Assembly (NCBI RefSeq): GCF_024734385.1
Contig: NZ_JANHAP010000004.1
Location: 212,617-276,616 of the forward strand
DNA: 64,000 nt
Source of the DNA: Dasania sp. GY-MA-18
GTDB lineage: Bacteria > Pseudomonadota > Gammaproteobacteria > Pseudomonadales > Dasaniaceae
Reading direction: 5' to 3'
Positions 25,321-33,949 of this stretch are shown here, piece by piece. The notes under the pieces are model-generated. The model had not been told where the DNA came from. It worked only from the letters and a program-made list of their open reading frames with translations, and did no database searches. Within the stretch, counting starts at the first letter, position 1. Each line of letters starts with the position of its first letter. The position numbers were made by a program, and so were the translations under genes.

Positions 25321-26031
25321 ATGCCAAGCATTAAAACTATCACCTTTGATTTAGACGACACCCTTTGGCAGGTTAAACCCACCCTGCAACATGCCGAGCA
25401 GCAAACCTATCAGTGGCTACAAACCCACACCCCCGCACTCACCGAAAAATTTGACCTAACAAGCCTGATGCAATGGCGTATGCAGCTGCATAACAACCGG
25501 CCAGAGCTGGCCCACCAAATCAGCGAGTCGCGAAAAATCGCCATCGCCGAGGCGCTGATTAAAGTCGGCTACCCCCACCAGCAGGCACAAAACTTATCGG
25601 CGCAAGCCTTTGCCGTATTTATCAAAGCCCGCCATCAGCTGGATATATTCGACGAGGTAGAGCCGCTGCTGCAACAACTCAAACAACGCTATCAACTGGG
25701 CGTACTCACCAACGGCAACGCCGATGTGCGCAAACTGCCCATTAGCCACTACTTTGATTTTGCCTACAGCGCCGAACAACTCAACGCCAGCAAACCCGCC
25801 CCCGATTTATTTCACGCCGCCCTGCAACACAGCCAATGCCAGCCCCACGAACTAATACATATAGGCGATCATTTAGAGCACGACGTACAAGGCGCACTGG
25901 ATGCAGGCTGCCATGCAATTTGGTTGAATTGGGGGACAGAGGTTTTGCCGCAACAGCATCGGGCGCATGAGGTGAAGGATTTGGCTGAGGTGCCAGAGGT
26001 GGTGGCGCGGATAGAGGGTGGTGGGAAGTAA
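25321..26031 (+). CDS. HAD-IA phosphatase, YigB-like
   Basis: A haloacid dehalogenase superfamily hydrolase of 236 residues. Motif I is FDLDDTLW (nucleophile and acid aspartates), motif II LGVLTNGN near residue 128, the lysine in ASKPAPDLFHAAL, and motif IV HIGDHLEHDVQGALDAG. The position after xerC matches E. coli YigB, an FMN phosphatase. Substrate is therefore inferred from position only. The last 100 bases of the gene are GT-rich and visibly unlike the preceding codon use. Confidence 0.88.
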   Translation: MPSIKTITFDLDDTLWQVKPTLQHAEQQTYQWLQTHTPALTEKFDLTSLMQWRMQLHNNRPELAHQISESRKIAIAEALIKVGYPHQQAQNLSAQAFAVFIKARHQLDIFDEVEPLLQQLKQRYQLGVLTNGNADVRKLPISHYFDFAYSAEQLNASKPAPDLFHAALQHSQCQPHELIHIGDHLEHDVQGALDAGCHAIWLNWGTEVLPQQHRAHEVKDLAEVPEVVARIEGGGK

Positions 26032-26162
26032 GGCGTTGTCAGTATGTAATTATTTCGGTTTTTTTATTGTTGAAATATAAGGTGGATGATTGATACTGGT
26101 GGGGACATTTAAAAATAAATTGTTCTGATGTATTCATTAAACTGTTAAGTGAGAGAGGAAGC

Positions 26163-26696
26163 ATGGACCCGATTATTGGTTATATCGCAACTGGAGTTAT
26201 CAGCCTTACAGTTGGCCTCTTACTCCAATTTCTTAAGTCCAAACCCAGATTAAAATATTTTCTGCCAGGAACCTTTCTTTTTCAGATTAATGAGCCAAGG
26301 GCCGACATAAGGACTGACTCTTTAACAATTGAGAATTTTGGGCTCAAGACTGCAACCAATATCGAAATCATTCATAAAGACAAACCAGATCACTTCCAAT
26401 TCTCTCAGGCTATAGGATTTAGTGAATCGACGAACCCCGACGGTAGCCATATCACAAAAATACCGTCTCTCGGCCCAAAAGAACACGTGAATATTCAGTA
26501 TCTAAGTCACGCTAAGGCTCCCGTACTTCTAAATATTCGATCTGACTCTGGCACGGCAAAGCAGATACAAGTTCGCTTTTTGCCTGTTTTTCCAATGTGG
26601 TTTAATGTTGGAGCTTGCGCACTAACATTAGTGGGACTGGGTACTACTGCATATGGGCTATATACGTTAGGAATGATCATATATGGCATCACCTAA
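26163..26696 (+). CDS. Hypothetical membrane protein
   Basis: I do not recognise this 177-residue protein. It begins with a hydrophobic helix (IIGYIATGVISLTVGLLLQFL), continues with a soluble beta-rich part (about 30-135) and ends with one or two membrane helices (FNVGACALTLVGLGTTAYGLYTLGMIIYGI). A good GAGAGGAA Shine-Dalgarno precedes the ATG. Base composition is more AT-rich than the flanking housekeeping genes, suggesting acquired DNA. The next two small genes share this character. Confidence 0.7.
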   Translation: MDPIIGYIATGVISLTVGLLLQFLKSKPRLKYFLPGTFLFQINEPRADIRTDSLTIENFGLKTATNIEIIHKDKPDHFQFSQAIGFSESTNPDGSHITKIPSLGPKEHVNIQYLSHAKAPVLLNIRSDSGTAKQIQVRFLPVFPMWFNVGACALTLVGLGTTAYGLYTLGMIIYGIT

Positions 26697-26780
26697 CAAA
26701 GCGATCAAAGCACAGGAACAAATGACTCAGAGTCTTTAAAATTTATGTTCGTGGACCCATCATTCTAACATTCTAGGGGG

Positions 26781-26792
26781 GAGTGATCACTC
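26781..26792. repeat. 12-bp perfect palindrome
   Basis: GAGTGATCACTC lies in the intergenic region between the two hypothetical membrane genes. It could be a regulator site; nothing else supports this. Confidence 0.3.
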
Positions 26793-26937
26793 TTACCCAC
26801 TTAAAATTCAGTAAACTGGATTAGGGCATGAATTTAATAAGCCAAGGTTATAAGGCTATAAAAGATTTACAAGATCAAATTTACGTCGCCTTCACCACTT
26901 TCACCTACCAATAATCTTGGAATTAGGTTATCGAGCT

Positions 26938-27360
26938 ATGAAATCAAGCAACCGCGTAATCATTATTTTATGCTCAACTTTCATAATGATGAGTATACTT
27001 TTCCCGCCCTATAGCCGGCTTGATGTGTTTTCTGGGTTTTATTTTATTTTTGGAAAAAGCGCCTCTCGTCATTTGGAAATCGACCATGTAAGACTTGGCG
27101 TTATCGTTTTATGCATAATTTTGTCTACAATTATTGCAGTGACAGCCTCATCAATGAATGCATTTCAAAACATGCAAATAGCCCTAACAAAATTTATAAA
27201 AAGCCCCGCTATGACTAAGATTTTTTACGCATCTAAAGCAGGTTTGGATAAATTACTGAAAGCAGGAAGCGCAGCATGGATGTTTATAGAAAAATATTGG
27301 ATCTGGGCCTTCATTATTGCAGCAATATTAAAAGCCATCTCATTTGGCATACGTAATTAA
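26938..27360 (+). CDS. Hypothetical membrane protein
   Basis: A 140-residue protein of unknown family. It has a hydrophobic N-terminus (VIIILCSTFIMMSILFPP), a second membrane segment (VRLGVIVLCIILSTIIAVTAS), an amphipathic helical middle and a final membrane helix (WIWAFIIAAILKAISFGI). The ATG at 26938 is preferred over a TTG seven codons upstream. It shares the low GC content of its neighbour and may belong with it. No catalytic motif is visible. Confidence 0.6.
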   Translation: MKSSNRVIIILCSTFIMMSILFPPYSRLDVFSGFYFIFGKSASRHLEIDHVRLGVIVLCIILSTIIAVTASSMNAFQNMQIALTKFIKSPAMTKIFYASKAGLDKLLKAGSAAWMFIEKYWIWAFIIAAILKAISFGIRN

Positions 27361-27427
27361 AAATCAACAACAAGGACACAGTCAATTAAATAACACGACT
27401 TATATCACCCTACAAAGGATCAACCCC

Positions 27428-27616
27428 ATGAACACCTTAAAATACAGCACCCTCTTCGCACTCATCATCCTTATAGCAAGCTGTGGCAAGTCCGAAGAGC
27501 CAGCAGGCGTAATTCCCGAGCATCAAATGCAAGCGCTGGAATCGGCAAAAAATGTAGAGCAAGTATTAAAAGATGCCGAGCAACAGAACCGGCAGCAAAT
27601 AGAACCCACACCATAA
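27428..27616 (+). CDS. Small lipoprotein
   Basis: A 62-residue protein with signal MNTLKYSTLFALIILIASC and lipobox IASC, then a short charged helix (MQALESAKNVEQVLKDAEQQNRQQ). AGGATC stands upstream of the ATG. It resembles the many short gammaproteobacterial lipoproteins that end in one helix; no function can be assigned. Confidence 0.72.
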   Translation: MNTLKYSTLFALIILIASCGKSEEPAGVIPEHQMQALESAKNVEQVLKDAEQQNRQQIEPTP

Positions 27617-27705
27617 AAGCCTAAAGCTATAATAAGTTCTGCGGCTTGTACGCTATAACCCTATAATGGCCGCTACTTAATAGCAGTAAAAAACCTATAC
27701 CTTCT

Positions 27706-28566
27706 ATGCAAGAATACGCCAACAGCCTAGAGCACTTAGGCTTTGCTATCAGCCAGCAAGGCCGCGACGATTTTTTTAAAACCCTCAGCCAGAGCTTTGT
27801 TGAATTGCCGCGCTGTGGCGGCCATGTGGTGATTTTATATTACCCGGCTAATGACAAGCCGCGCTGCCTATACAACGACTGCAAAAGCGCTGAGGCTTAC
27901 CAGTTAGAAGTGCAAGCTTATATTGATGGTCCCTATATTTTTGACCCCTATTACCAAGCGCAATTAGATGGCCTGCCAGATGGCGCCTATCGCTTACGCG
28001 ATATAGCACCCGATAATTTTAAGAAGACGGAATACTACAAGCACTACTATATGCCTTCGCTGCTGGCCGACGAGCTCTGTTATTTGGTGACTTTAGGTGA
28101 TAATGAGTACCTGCATTTTTCTATCACGCCTGCGGATATCAGCAGCAAGTTCCCCAAAAGCGTTTTGCGTTATTTAAACAGCCTGCACACCGTAATACCG
28201 GCCCTAATCCAACAACACTGGCAGCTAAGCCAGCCACAAAAAATAACAGCTGCTGGTAGTAGTTTTAATAACACCCTGCAACACGCGCTAAAACATTTTG
28301 GCAGCTCGCTATTATCACCCCGCGAACAGCAGGTTTTGCATATGCTATTACGCGGCCACTCTGGCAAGTCTGCCGCGCAACGGCTAGCGATTTCCAGCGA
28401 AACGGTAAAACTGCACCGCAAAAACATTTATCAAAAGTTAGATGTGAGCACGCTATCCGAATTATTTTATTTGTTTATAGATTCACTGCCACTCACCAAT
28501 GTAAACAGCGCCAGCGACCCTTTAGAAAAATATATGGGGGTTAAGCCGCTAGTTGAGAGTCGCTAG
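27706..28566 (+). CDS. LuxR-family transcriptional regulator
   Basis: A 286-residue regulator. The C-terminal LuxR helix-turn-helix runs LLSPREQQVLHMLLRGHSGKSAAQRLAISSETVKLHRKNIYQKLDV (about residues 201-246, here given in part: LSPREQQVL, SSETVKLHRKNI). The N-terminal 190 residues do not match a domain I recognise (no receiver aspartate, no autoinducer-binding tryptophans seen). The stop TAG is provided by a heptamer array, and the last residues LVESR are written in the repeat. A TATAAT stands about 40 bases upstream without a good -35. Confidence 0.88.
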   Translation: MQEYANSLEHLGFAISQQGRDDFFKTLSQSFVELPRCGGHVVILYYPANDKPRCLYNDCKSAEAYQLEVQAYIDGPYIFDPYYQAQLDGLPDGAYRLRDIAPDNFKKTEYYKHYYMPSLLADELCYLVTLGDNEYLHFSITPADISSKFPKSVLRYLNSLHTVIPALIQQHWQLSQPQKITAAGSSFNNTLQHALKHFGSSLLSPREQQVLHMLLRGHSGKSAAQRLAISSETVKLHRKNIYQKLDVSTLSELFYLFIDSLPLTNVNSASDPLEKYMGVKPLVESR

Positions 28567-28606
28567 ATTCCAGTCCAAAGTCTCTAGTCTCTAGTCTCTA
28601 GAGAGA
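28551..28606 (+). repeat. Degenerate heptamer array at the LuxR gene 3' end
   Basis: Eight consecutive 7-mers all begin AG: AGTTGAG, AGTCGCT, AGATTCC, AGTCCAA, three of AGTCTCT, and AGAGAGA. The first two lie in the coding region and the second contains the start of the stop codon. Confidence 0.8.
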
Positions 28607-28615
28607 ATTCAAAAC

Positions 28616-28647
28616 AAAAAAGGCCAGCCCCCTAAGGGGCCAGCCTT
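28616..28647 (-). terminator. Rho-independent terminator after sutA
   Basis: AAGGCC..CCCC, loop CTAA, GGGG..GGCCTT-type stem with a 2-nt internal mismatch (28620-28647). On the minus strand it is followed by a run of T. It closes the sutA transcript. Confidence 0.65.
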
Positions 28648-28652
28648 GCTAC

Positions 28653-28709
28653 TTAGCGACTATCAACTAGATACTGTTATCTAGCGACTAGAGGCTCTCA
28701 ACTAGCGAC
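28653..28709 (+). repeat. Degenerate heptamer array upstream of the sutA stop
   Basis: A run of 7-mers ending in CT (AGCGACT, ATCAACT, AGATACT, GTTATCT, AGCGACT, AGAGGCT, CTCAACT, AGCGACT) from about 28655 to 28710, strictly in phase. Confidence 0.75.
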
Positions 28710-28714
28710 TGAAA

Positions 28715-28978
28715 TCATATCGGCCTATCACCATAACGGCTCAACGGTTTTTTCGGCGGCGCGGCGGTTACGTGCGGCTCTATTTGCTGCACCTTGCCAC
28801 CCTGGGCCAAAAAGCGCGCCACGGCGTCGTCTATTTGATCCCTCACTTGCTCCTTGGCGGCCACGGTATGTGACTCCGGACTTTCATCGACTTGTTTTAT
28901 AGAAGACATATCCAATGCGTCCTCCACTGCCCTGTGTACGGCAGGCTTTTTTGACATTGAAGGCGACTGTTTAGCCAT
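28715..28978 (-). CDS. sutA: SutA-like RNA polymerase-associated regulator
   Basis: An 87-residue acidic protein with a central helix RDQIDDAVARFLAQGGKVQQIEP and the C-terminal tail PPKKPLSRYGDRPI. This helix plus tail matches Pseudomonas SutA, a small protein that binds RNA polymerase and raises transcription in slow growth. The homologue in Pseudomonas also lies near glnK-amtB as I recall it. A second ATG seven codons in is possible. Function is by family; the N-terminal half is variable. Confidence 0.78.
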   Translation of the reverse strand: MAKQSPSMSKKPAVHRAVEDALDMSSIKQVDESPESHTVAAKEQVRDQIDDAVARFLAQGGKVQQIEPHVTAAPPKKPLSRYGDRPI

Positions 28979-29270
28979 ACCCGCAAACCCTCTCTCGTTA
29001 ATACTGTGTGGCTCAAACTATGCACCCCGCTTTATACCTGGCTAGACAACTTCTGCTTTGCAACACGGCTATTGCGCAGAGAAATATATATAGCTCAGTG
29101 GCGTTTAGCTGCCATGGTTTTACGGTGTTTTTATAGTTTGATTTGCTCTATCAGCTTGCGCTTACATTACTTTGTATTCCCTCAGCGATTAAAAGCAGTC
29201 TGTAATACATCGGCAAATATCCCAAAAGCTGTAGTGCTAAACCGCTAAAATATGTGTTTTTAACGGCCAC
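28979..29270. other. Intergenic stretch between sutA and the glnK terminator
   Basis: No convincing gene is seen. The stretch is AT-richer than its surroundings and should hold the sutA promoter, but no clear -35/-10 pair stands out. Confidence 0.4.
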
Positions 29271-29304
29271 AAAAAAGCCCGCAAGCGAGAGCTGACGGGC
29301 TTTT
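29271..29304 (-). terminator. Rho-independent terminator after glnK
   Basis: On the minus strand AAAAGCCCG and CGGGCTTTTTT form the stem around a 14-nt loop, with a T-run after it. It lies 25 bp after the glnK stop. Confidence 0.85.
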
Positions 29305-29328
29305 GACGGTTTTGCCAGGCGACGGGGT

Positions 29329-29679
<351 letters not shown>

Positions 29680-29774
29680 CTAGGGTTCTATTCAGTTAAT
29701 GGCGCTAATCATAGCAAGCTTTGCGCGCTAAAGCGGGCTTTAGCTTGGCTACCCGCACAATTTTTGGCTTTCAA

Positions 29775-31019
29775 TTACTGGCTCATAAATTCAGGGTAGG
29801 CCTCCATACCGCACTCGGATAAATCACCGCCTTGGTATTCCTCTGCGGCGCTTACCCGTATACCCAGGGTGGCCTTAATTAGCGCCCAAACCGCTAAGCT
29901 GCTAACAAACACCCAAGTGAAAATCGTTACCGCCCCTATGATTTGCCCCAGTAAGCTGGCGTTGTCGTTGGTTACCGGCACTAGCAATAGGCCCAGCAAG
30001 CCCACCACCCCGTGTACTGATATCGCACCTACGGGGTCGTCGATTTTTAATTTATCCAGGCCAATAATGCTAAACACCACCAACACCCCTGCCACTAGGC
30101 CAAATAAGGTGGCCAGTAAAGGCGTAGGCGTAGAGGGCTCGGCGGTAATCACAACCAAGCCCGCCAACACACCGTTTAACACCATGGTTAAATCGGCCTT
30201 GCCGTACAGTAAACGCGCCGCTAGCAATGCGCCTACCAAGCCGCCCGCCGCCGCCATATTGGTGTTCATAAACACCACTGCTACGCTGTTGGCCGAGTCT
30301 ACACTGGCGGTAGCTAATACCGAACCACCGTTAAAACCAAACCAGCCCATCCATAAAATAAAGGTGCCCAAGGTTGCCATAGGGAGGTTGGCACCGGGTA
30401 TGGCCACTACCTGGCCCTGGGCATTGTATTTGCCCTTGCGCGCACCCAGCAATAACACCCCTGCCAAAGCCGCTGCCGCGCCCGCCATATGGACTATGCC
30501 TGAACCGGCGAAGTCAGAGAAACCTAAATCACCCAAGTTATAGAGGCCGAACACGTCCATACCGCCCCAGGTCCATGAGCCTTCTACGGGGTATATCACC
30601 GCGGTTAAGACCACCGCAAATAATAAAAAGGACCATAGCTTCATGCGTTCAGCCACTGCACCCGAGACTATAGACATAGCGGTAGCCACAAACACCACCT
30701 GAAAGAAAAAGTCTGCCGAGGGTGCATAGCTGGCTTTTTCTTCCGCGGCAGCTCCGGCAACACCATCACCCATAATGCCGCTAAGAAACATGCCCAAACC
30801 TTTGTCGTACATTAGCTCATAGCCCACTGCCATATACATAATGCAGGCAACGGCAAATAGGGCGATGTTTTTAGTTAAAATTTCTGTGGTGTTTTTAGCG
30901 CGTACTAAGCCGGCTTCTAGCATGGCAAAGCCCGCGGCCATCCACATAACTAAGGCGCCACAGACTAAAAAATAAAAAGTATCTAAGGCGTACTGCAATT
31001 CAAAAATCGGGGTTTCCAT
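29775..31019 (-). CDS. amtB: Ammonium transporter
   Basis: Amt/Mep/Rh family channel, 414 residues with about 11 membrane helices. Family features include FYFLVCGALVMWMAAGFAMLEAGLVRAKN near residues 15-43, AGSGIVHMAGAAAALAGVLLLG with the first pore histidine, NGGSVLATA near 230, and ISVHGVVGLLGLL with the second pore histidine. It conducts ammonium or ammonia into the cell and is gated by GlnK, encoded next to it. It lies 59 bp after the porin gene. Confidence 0.95.
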   Translation of the reverse strand: METPIFELQYALDTFYFLVCGALVMWMAAGFAMLEAGLVRAKNTTEILTKNIALFAVACIMYMAVGYELMYDKGLGMFLSGIMGDGVAGAAAEEKASYAPSADFFFQVVFVATAMSIVSGAVAERMKLWSFLLFAVVLTAVIYPVEGSWTWGGMDVFGLYNLGDLGFSDFAGSGIVHMAGAAAALAGVLLLGARKGKYNAQGQVVAIPGANLPMATLGTFILWMGWFGFNGGSVLATASVDSANSVAVVFMNTNMAAAGGLVGALLAARLLYGKADLTMVLNGVLAGLVVITAEPSTPTPLLATLFGLVAGVLVVFSIIGLDKLKIDDPVGAISVHGVVGLLGLLLVPVTNDNASLLGQIIGAVTIFTWVFVSSLAVWALIKATLGIRVSAAEEYQGGDLSECGMEAYPEFMSQ

Positions 31020-31078
31020 AAACTAAGCCCTCCACCAGCTTAGGTTCTTTTCAATAAAATAGCGCTAGGCACTATCGC

Positions 31079-31768
31079 TTATAAATCAAACTGTTTGCCT
31101 AGGGTAAAAATTAATGCCTCACCTTGAGTGGCATTACCGCTGCTATTGCTTTGATCTGATATTTCTTTGCTATTAACAATTAGCACTATGCCCAGATCGA
31201 TTTCACTAATCGTGGTGCCATAGCCCAGCTCTACAAATTCACCATCAAAGTCATCACTGTAGCTGCCATAGCGGGCATAGGCACCCGAGCTATGCTGATA
31301 TTTAATTTCGCTAAAGGTGTAATCTAATTCTGGGCCGGAAAAATTTTGATAATCACCAATGCTGTGCATCGCACTAACCGGGCCCCAGCTGGCACCTAAA
31401 TTGATTTCTTTATACGTGTCATCAAACTCGCCGGTGTAGTAATAATTGGTAAAGCCTACGCTAAACTCAAAGGCCTCTACGGCGAAGGCATAACTGCCAT
31501 ACACATCTACCTCTACGCCATCACCCACATCGGCAGCCCATACACCGCCCTGCAATTTACCCAGCTTAGTCTCGCCCAGGCTAAACTCACTAAGCGCATA
31601 ATCTAAACCTGCACTGGCAGAAGATTCATTTTGAAAAATACCTCGATAATAATACTCAGAGGCATAACCTATATTTGCCGAGAGCTGCCCCTGCGCCAGC
31701 ACAGGCGCTGATAGGGCCAATAGGCCTGGTAACGCCATAGCCGTTATTGCGGTACTTGTTTTCATCAC
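31079..31768 (-). CDS. TorF-family putative porin
   Basis: A 229-residue exported protein with signal peptide MALPGLLALSAPVLAQ. SANIGYASEYYYRGIFQNESS follows, the typical opening of the TIGR02001/TorF putative porin group. The body is made of alternating aromatic strands ending in IFTLGKQFDL. It is the first gene of the operon with amtB and glnK and is preceded by a sigma-54 promoter, so a role in outer-membrane entry of nitrogen compounds is a reasonable inference. Two adjacent ATGs (31768, 31765) are possible. Confidence 0.85.
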   Translation of the reverse strand: MMKTSTAITAMALPGLLALSAPVLAQGQLSANIGYASEYYYRGIFQNESSASAGLDYALSEFSLGETKLGKLQGGVWAADVGDGVEVDVYGSYAFAVEAFEFSVGFTNYYYTGEFDDTYKEINLGASWGPVSAMHSIGDYQNFSGPELDYTFSEIKYQHSSGAYARYGSYSDDFDGEFVELGYGTTISEIDLGIVLIVNSKEISDQSNSSGNATQGEALIFTLGKQFDL

Positions 31769-31845
31769 TGCGGTATCCCCTATATTGTCTTAATATTGTT
31801 TTTTTAATTATCGGTTGCCTGTAGCAGCGCGTACCCAATAGCCAT

Positions 31846-31862
31846 AGCAGATGCCATACCAA
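31846..31862 (-). promoter_or_regulatory. Sigma-54 promoter of the porin-amtB-glnK operon
   Basis: Minus-strand TTGGTATGGCATCTGCT has GG and GC exactly 10 bases apart and agrees with the -24/-12 consensus at TTGG, A, G and TGCT. The predicted start of transcription is near 31835, about 67 bases before the porin ATG. Confidence 0.72.
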
Positions 31863-31923
31863 AAAATTAAAACCCTTATAATTCAAAGTGTTGAGTTTTT
31901 AACTAGGCCAGCACCTATACTGC

Positions 31924-31944
31924 TCAGCACCAACATGGTGCTGA
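31924..31944. promoter_or_regulatory. NtrC-type enhancer site
   Basis: TCAGCACC-AACAT-GGTGCTGA is an 8-bp perfect inverted repeat that contains GCACC-N5-GGTGC, the NtrC consensus. It lies about 65-100 bases upstream of the sigma-54 promoter. A weaker half-site (GCACC) is at 31911. This fits nitrogen-starvation control. Confidence 0.7.
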
Positions 31945-32050
31945 CTGATCCAAAATGCAGCAAACTAAAAGCTATGACTGTTTCAGCATAGCCAAGTTAG
32001 GCAATAAGCCATACAATCGCAGCCACAACCATTATTCGACGACGCCCCAC

Positions 32051-32281
32051 ATGAATGACCGCATAGAACAATTTATCGCCCAGGCGAAACAATTTTTACC
32101 CAGTGACAGCATGGGTAAAGAGCTAGAAAAGAACTTACGAGCCTTGGCCAGCAGTACCTTTAGCAAGATGGATTTGGTAAGCCGTGAAGAGTTTGAAGCC
32201 CAAACCGCCGTGCTGGCACGCACCCGCGAAAAATTAGAACAACTAGAGCAACAGCTAGAACAATTAAGCCAACAGCCCTAA
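32051..32281 (+). CDS. ubiK: Ubiquinone biosynthesis accessory factor UbiK
   Basis: A 76-residue BMFP/YqiC-type protein starting MNDRIEQFIAQAKQFLP. It is followed by a helix and a C-terminal coiled coil (TREKLEQLEQQLEQLSQQ). SREEFEAQTAVLARTREKLEQLE is the family signature, here quoted in part. UbiK forms a complex with UbiJ and aids aerobic ubiquinone synthesis. The ATG at 32051 is chosen since the residues upstream are not family-like. It precedes comM, as in many gammaproteobacteria. Confidence 0.9.
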   Translation: MNDRIEQFIAQAKQFLPSDSMGKELEKNLRALASSTFSKMDLVSREEFEAQTAVLARTREKLEQLEQQLEQLSQQP

Positions 32282-32370
32282 CAAACTCATTGGCAAGAAC
32301 AAGCTCAACAACAAGCCCAATAACAATAAAGTGCCCTGCATGATGCAGCGGCCAGACACAACAAGGATGT

Positions 32371-33876
32371 ATGATGTCACTCGCCATTGTTTACACCCGT
32401 GCCAAACGCGGCATAGAAGCACCACTGGTTAGCGTAGAAACGCATTTATCCAATGGTTTACCGGCACTTAATATAGTCGGGCTGCCAGAAACAGCGGTGA
32501 AAGAGTCCAAGGACCGAGTACGCAGCGCTATTATTAACTCCCACTTTGAGTTCCCCGCTCGCCGCATCACCATTAATTTAGCCCCTGCCGACTTACCCAA
32601 AGAGGGCGGCCGTTTTGATTTACCTATAGCACTGGGGATTTTAGCCGCTTCCGGACAAGTGCCCATAGAATCGCTGCGCAACACCGAATTTATAGGCGAG
32701 CTAGCCTTAACCGGTGATTTACGCAGCGTTACCGGCGCGCTGGCCGCCTCACTGCAAAGCCAACAAGATCAGCGCGCCATTGTGGTCCCAGCCGCCAATG
32801 CCGACGAGGCAGCCTTGGCCGAAAAAAGCGTTGTATTCAGCGCCAGTAATTTATTACAGCTCTGTGCGCACCTGCACCAGCGTGAACAGCTCAGCCCCCA
32901 TGTGCGCCCACCGCAAACCGGGGCCAGCATTAAATACCCTGACCTTAGTGATATTAAAGGCCAACAGCAGGCGCGCCGCGCTTTAGAAGTAGCCGCTGCC
33001 GGGCAGCACAATCTATTGTTTAGCGGCCCACCCGGTACCGGTAAGACCATGTTAGCCAGCCGCCTACCCGGCATACTGCCACCGCTAAGCCAGGATGAAA
33101 TGCTAGAAGTGGCCAACCTTTATTCCGTTAGCCAGCAATACAAGGCCACGCTTTTGTATCAGCAGCGGCCTTTTCGCAACCCTCATCACAGCGCCTCAGC
33201 CGTGGCCTTGGTGGGCGGCGGCAGCAACCCCAAACCCGGTGAAATTTCACTGGCCCATAATGGCGTATTATTTTTAGATGAGCTGCCAGAATTTCAACGT
33301 AATGTATTAGAGGTGTTGCGCGAACCCTTAGAGTCGGGGGAAATATTGATTAGCCGCGCCAACCAGCAAGTATGTTTTCCCGCCCGGTTTCAGTTGGTGG
33401 CCGCCATGAACCCCTGCCCCTGCGGCTACTATGGTGACAGCGAACGACTATGCCGCTGCACGCCCGACCGTATCAACCGCTATCGCGATAAAATCTCTGG
33501 GCCTTTATTGGACCGCATAGATTTGCAGCTCAGCGTTAATCGCATAGCGCCAGAGTTACTCGCCAATAATAAAAATAGTGCAACGGAAAACTCAGCCACC
33601 GTCGCCAAAAGAGTATTGGCGGCTAGAAACGTGCAATGGCTGCGCCAGCAAAAAACCAATGCACAATTAAACAATCAAGAAATAGAGCAGCACTGTGCGC
33701 TAAATGACGAGGGCCTGCAATTACTCACCCAGGCCAGCCATAAATTGCAGCTTTCGCCGCGTGCCTATTACCGCATTTTGCGGGTAGCTCGCACCATAGC
33801 CGACTTAGCCCACAGCCCAGATATACGGCTATGCGATTTAAGCGAGGCTATAGGCTACCGCGGTGCCAGCAACTAA
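32371..33876 (+). CDS. comM: YifB/ComM-family Mg-chelatase-like AAA+ helicase
   Basis: ComM is a hexameric AAA+ helicase that supports branch migration during natural transformation. The N-terminal Lon-protease-like fold (about 1-170: SLAIVYTRAKRGIEAPLVSVE) is followed by the ATPase domain with Walker A SGPPGTGKTMLA near residue 218 and Walker B LFLDELPEF near 295. A zinc-like cysteine cluster (NPCPCGYYGDSERLCRC) and a C-terminal domain follow. Two ATGs in tandem (32371, 32374) after AAGGATGT leave one codon of doubt. ubiK-comM order matches Pseudomonas. Confidence 0.94.
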   Translation: MMSLAIVYTRAKRGIEAPLVSVETHLSNGLPALNIVGLPETAVKESKDRVRSAIINSHFEFPARRITINLAPADLPKEGGRFDLPIALGILAASGQVPIESLRNTEFIGELALTGDLRSVTGALAASLQSQQDQRAIVVPAANADEAALAEKSVVFSASNLLQLCAHLHQREQLSPHVRPPQTGASIKYPDLSDIKGQQQARRALEVAAAGQHNLLFSGPPGTGKTMLASRLPGILPPLSQDEMLEVANLYSVSQQYKATLLYQQRPFRNPHHSASAVALVGGGSNPKPGEISLAHNGVLFLDELPEFQRNVLEVLREPLESGEILISRANQQVCFPARFQLVAAMNPCPCGYYGDSERLCRCTPDRINRYRDKISGPLLDRIDLQLSVNRIAPELLANNKNSATENSATVAKRVLAARNVQWLRQQKTNAQLNNQEIEQHCALNDEGLQLLTQASHKLQLSPRAYYRILRVARTIADLAHSPDIRLCDLSEAIGYRGASN

Positions 33877-33887
33877 TTAGTTTTAAC

Positions 33888-33923
33888 AAAAAAAAACGGC
33901 ACCTATGATAGATGCCGTTTTAT
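33888..33923. terminator. Bidirectional terminator between comM and the PEP-CTERM gene
   Basis: AACGGCA (33895-33901) pairs with TGCCGTT (33913-33919) with an A-run before and T-rich tail after, so it can serve both convergent genes. Confidence 0.8.
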
Positions 33924-33949
33924 TAAACTCGCCGTACTAGCAAGCCAGT

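Noticed and set aside
26828..26914. 28-codon open frame between the two hypothetical membrane genes
   Set aside because: No Shine-Dalgarno, no signal or helix pattern, and too short to support.
29869..30543. Long plus-strand open frame opposite amtB
   Set aside because: Antisense shadow of a GC-biased membrane gene; threonine/proline-rich composition without domains.
31799..31845. A second GG...GC pair as sigma-54 promoter (TGGGTACGCGCTGC)
   Set aside because: Spacing between GG and GC is 9, not 10; the element at 31846-31862 fits better.
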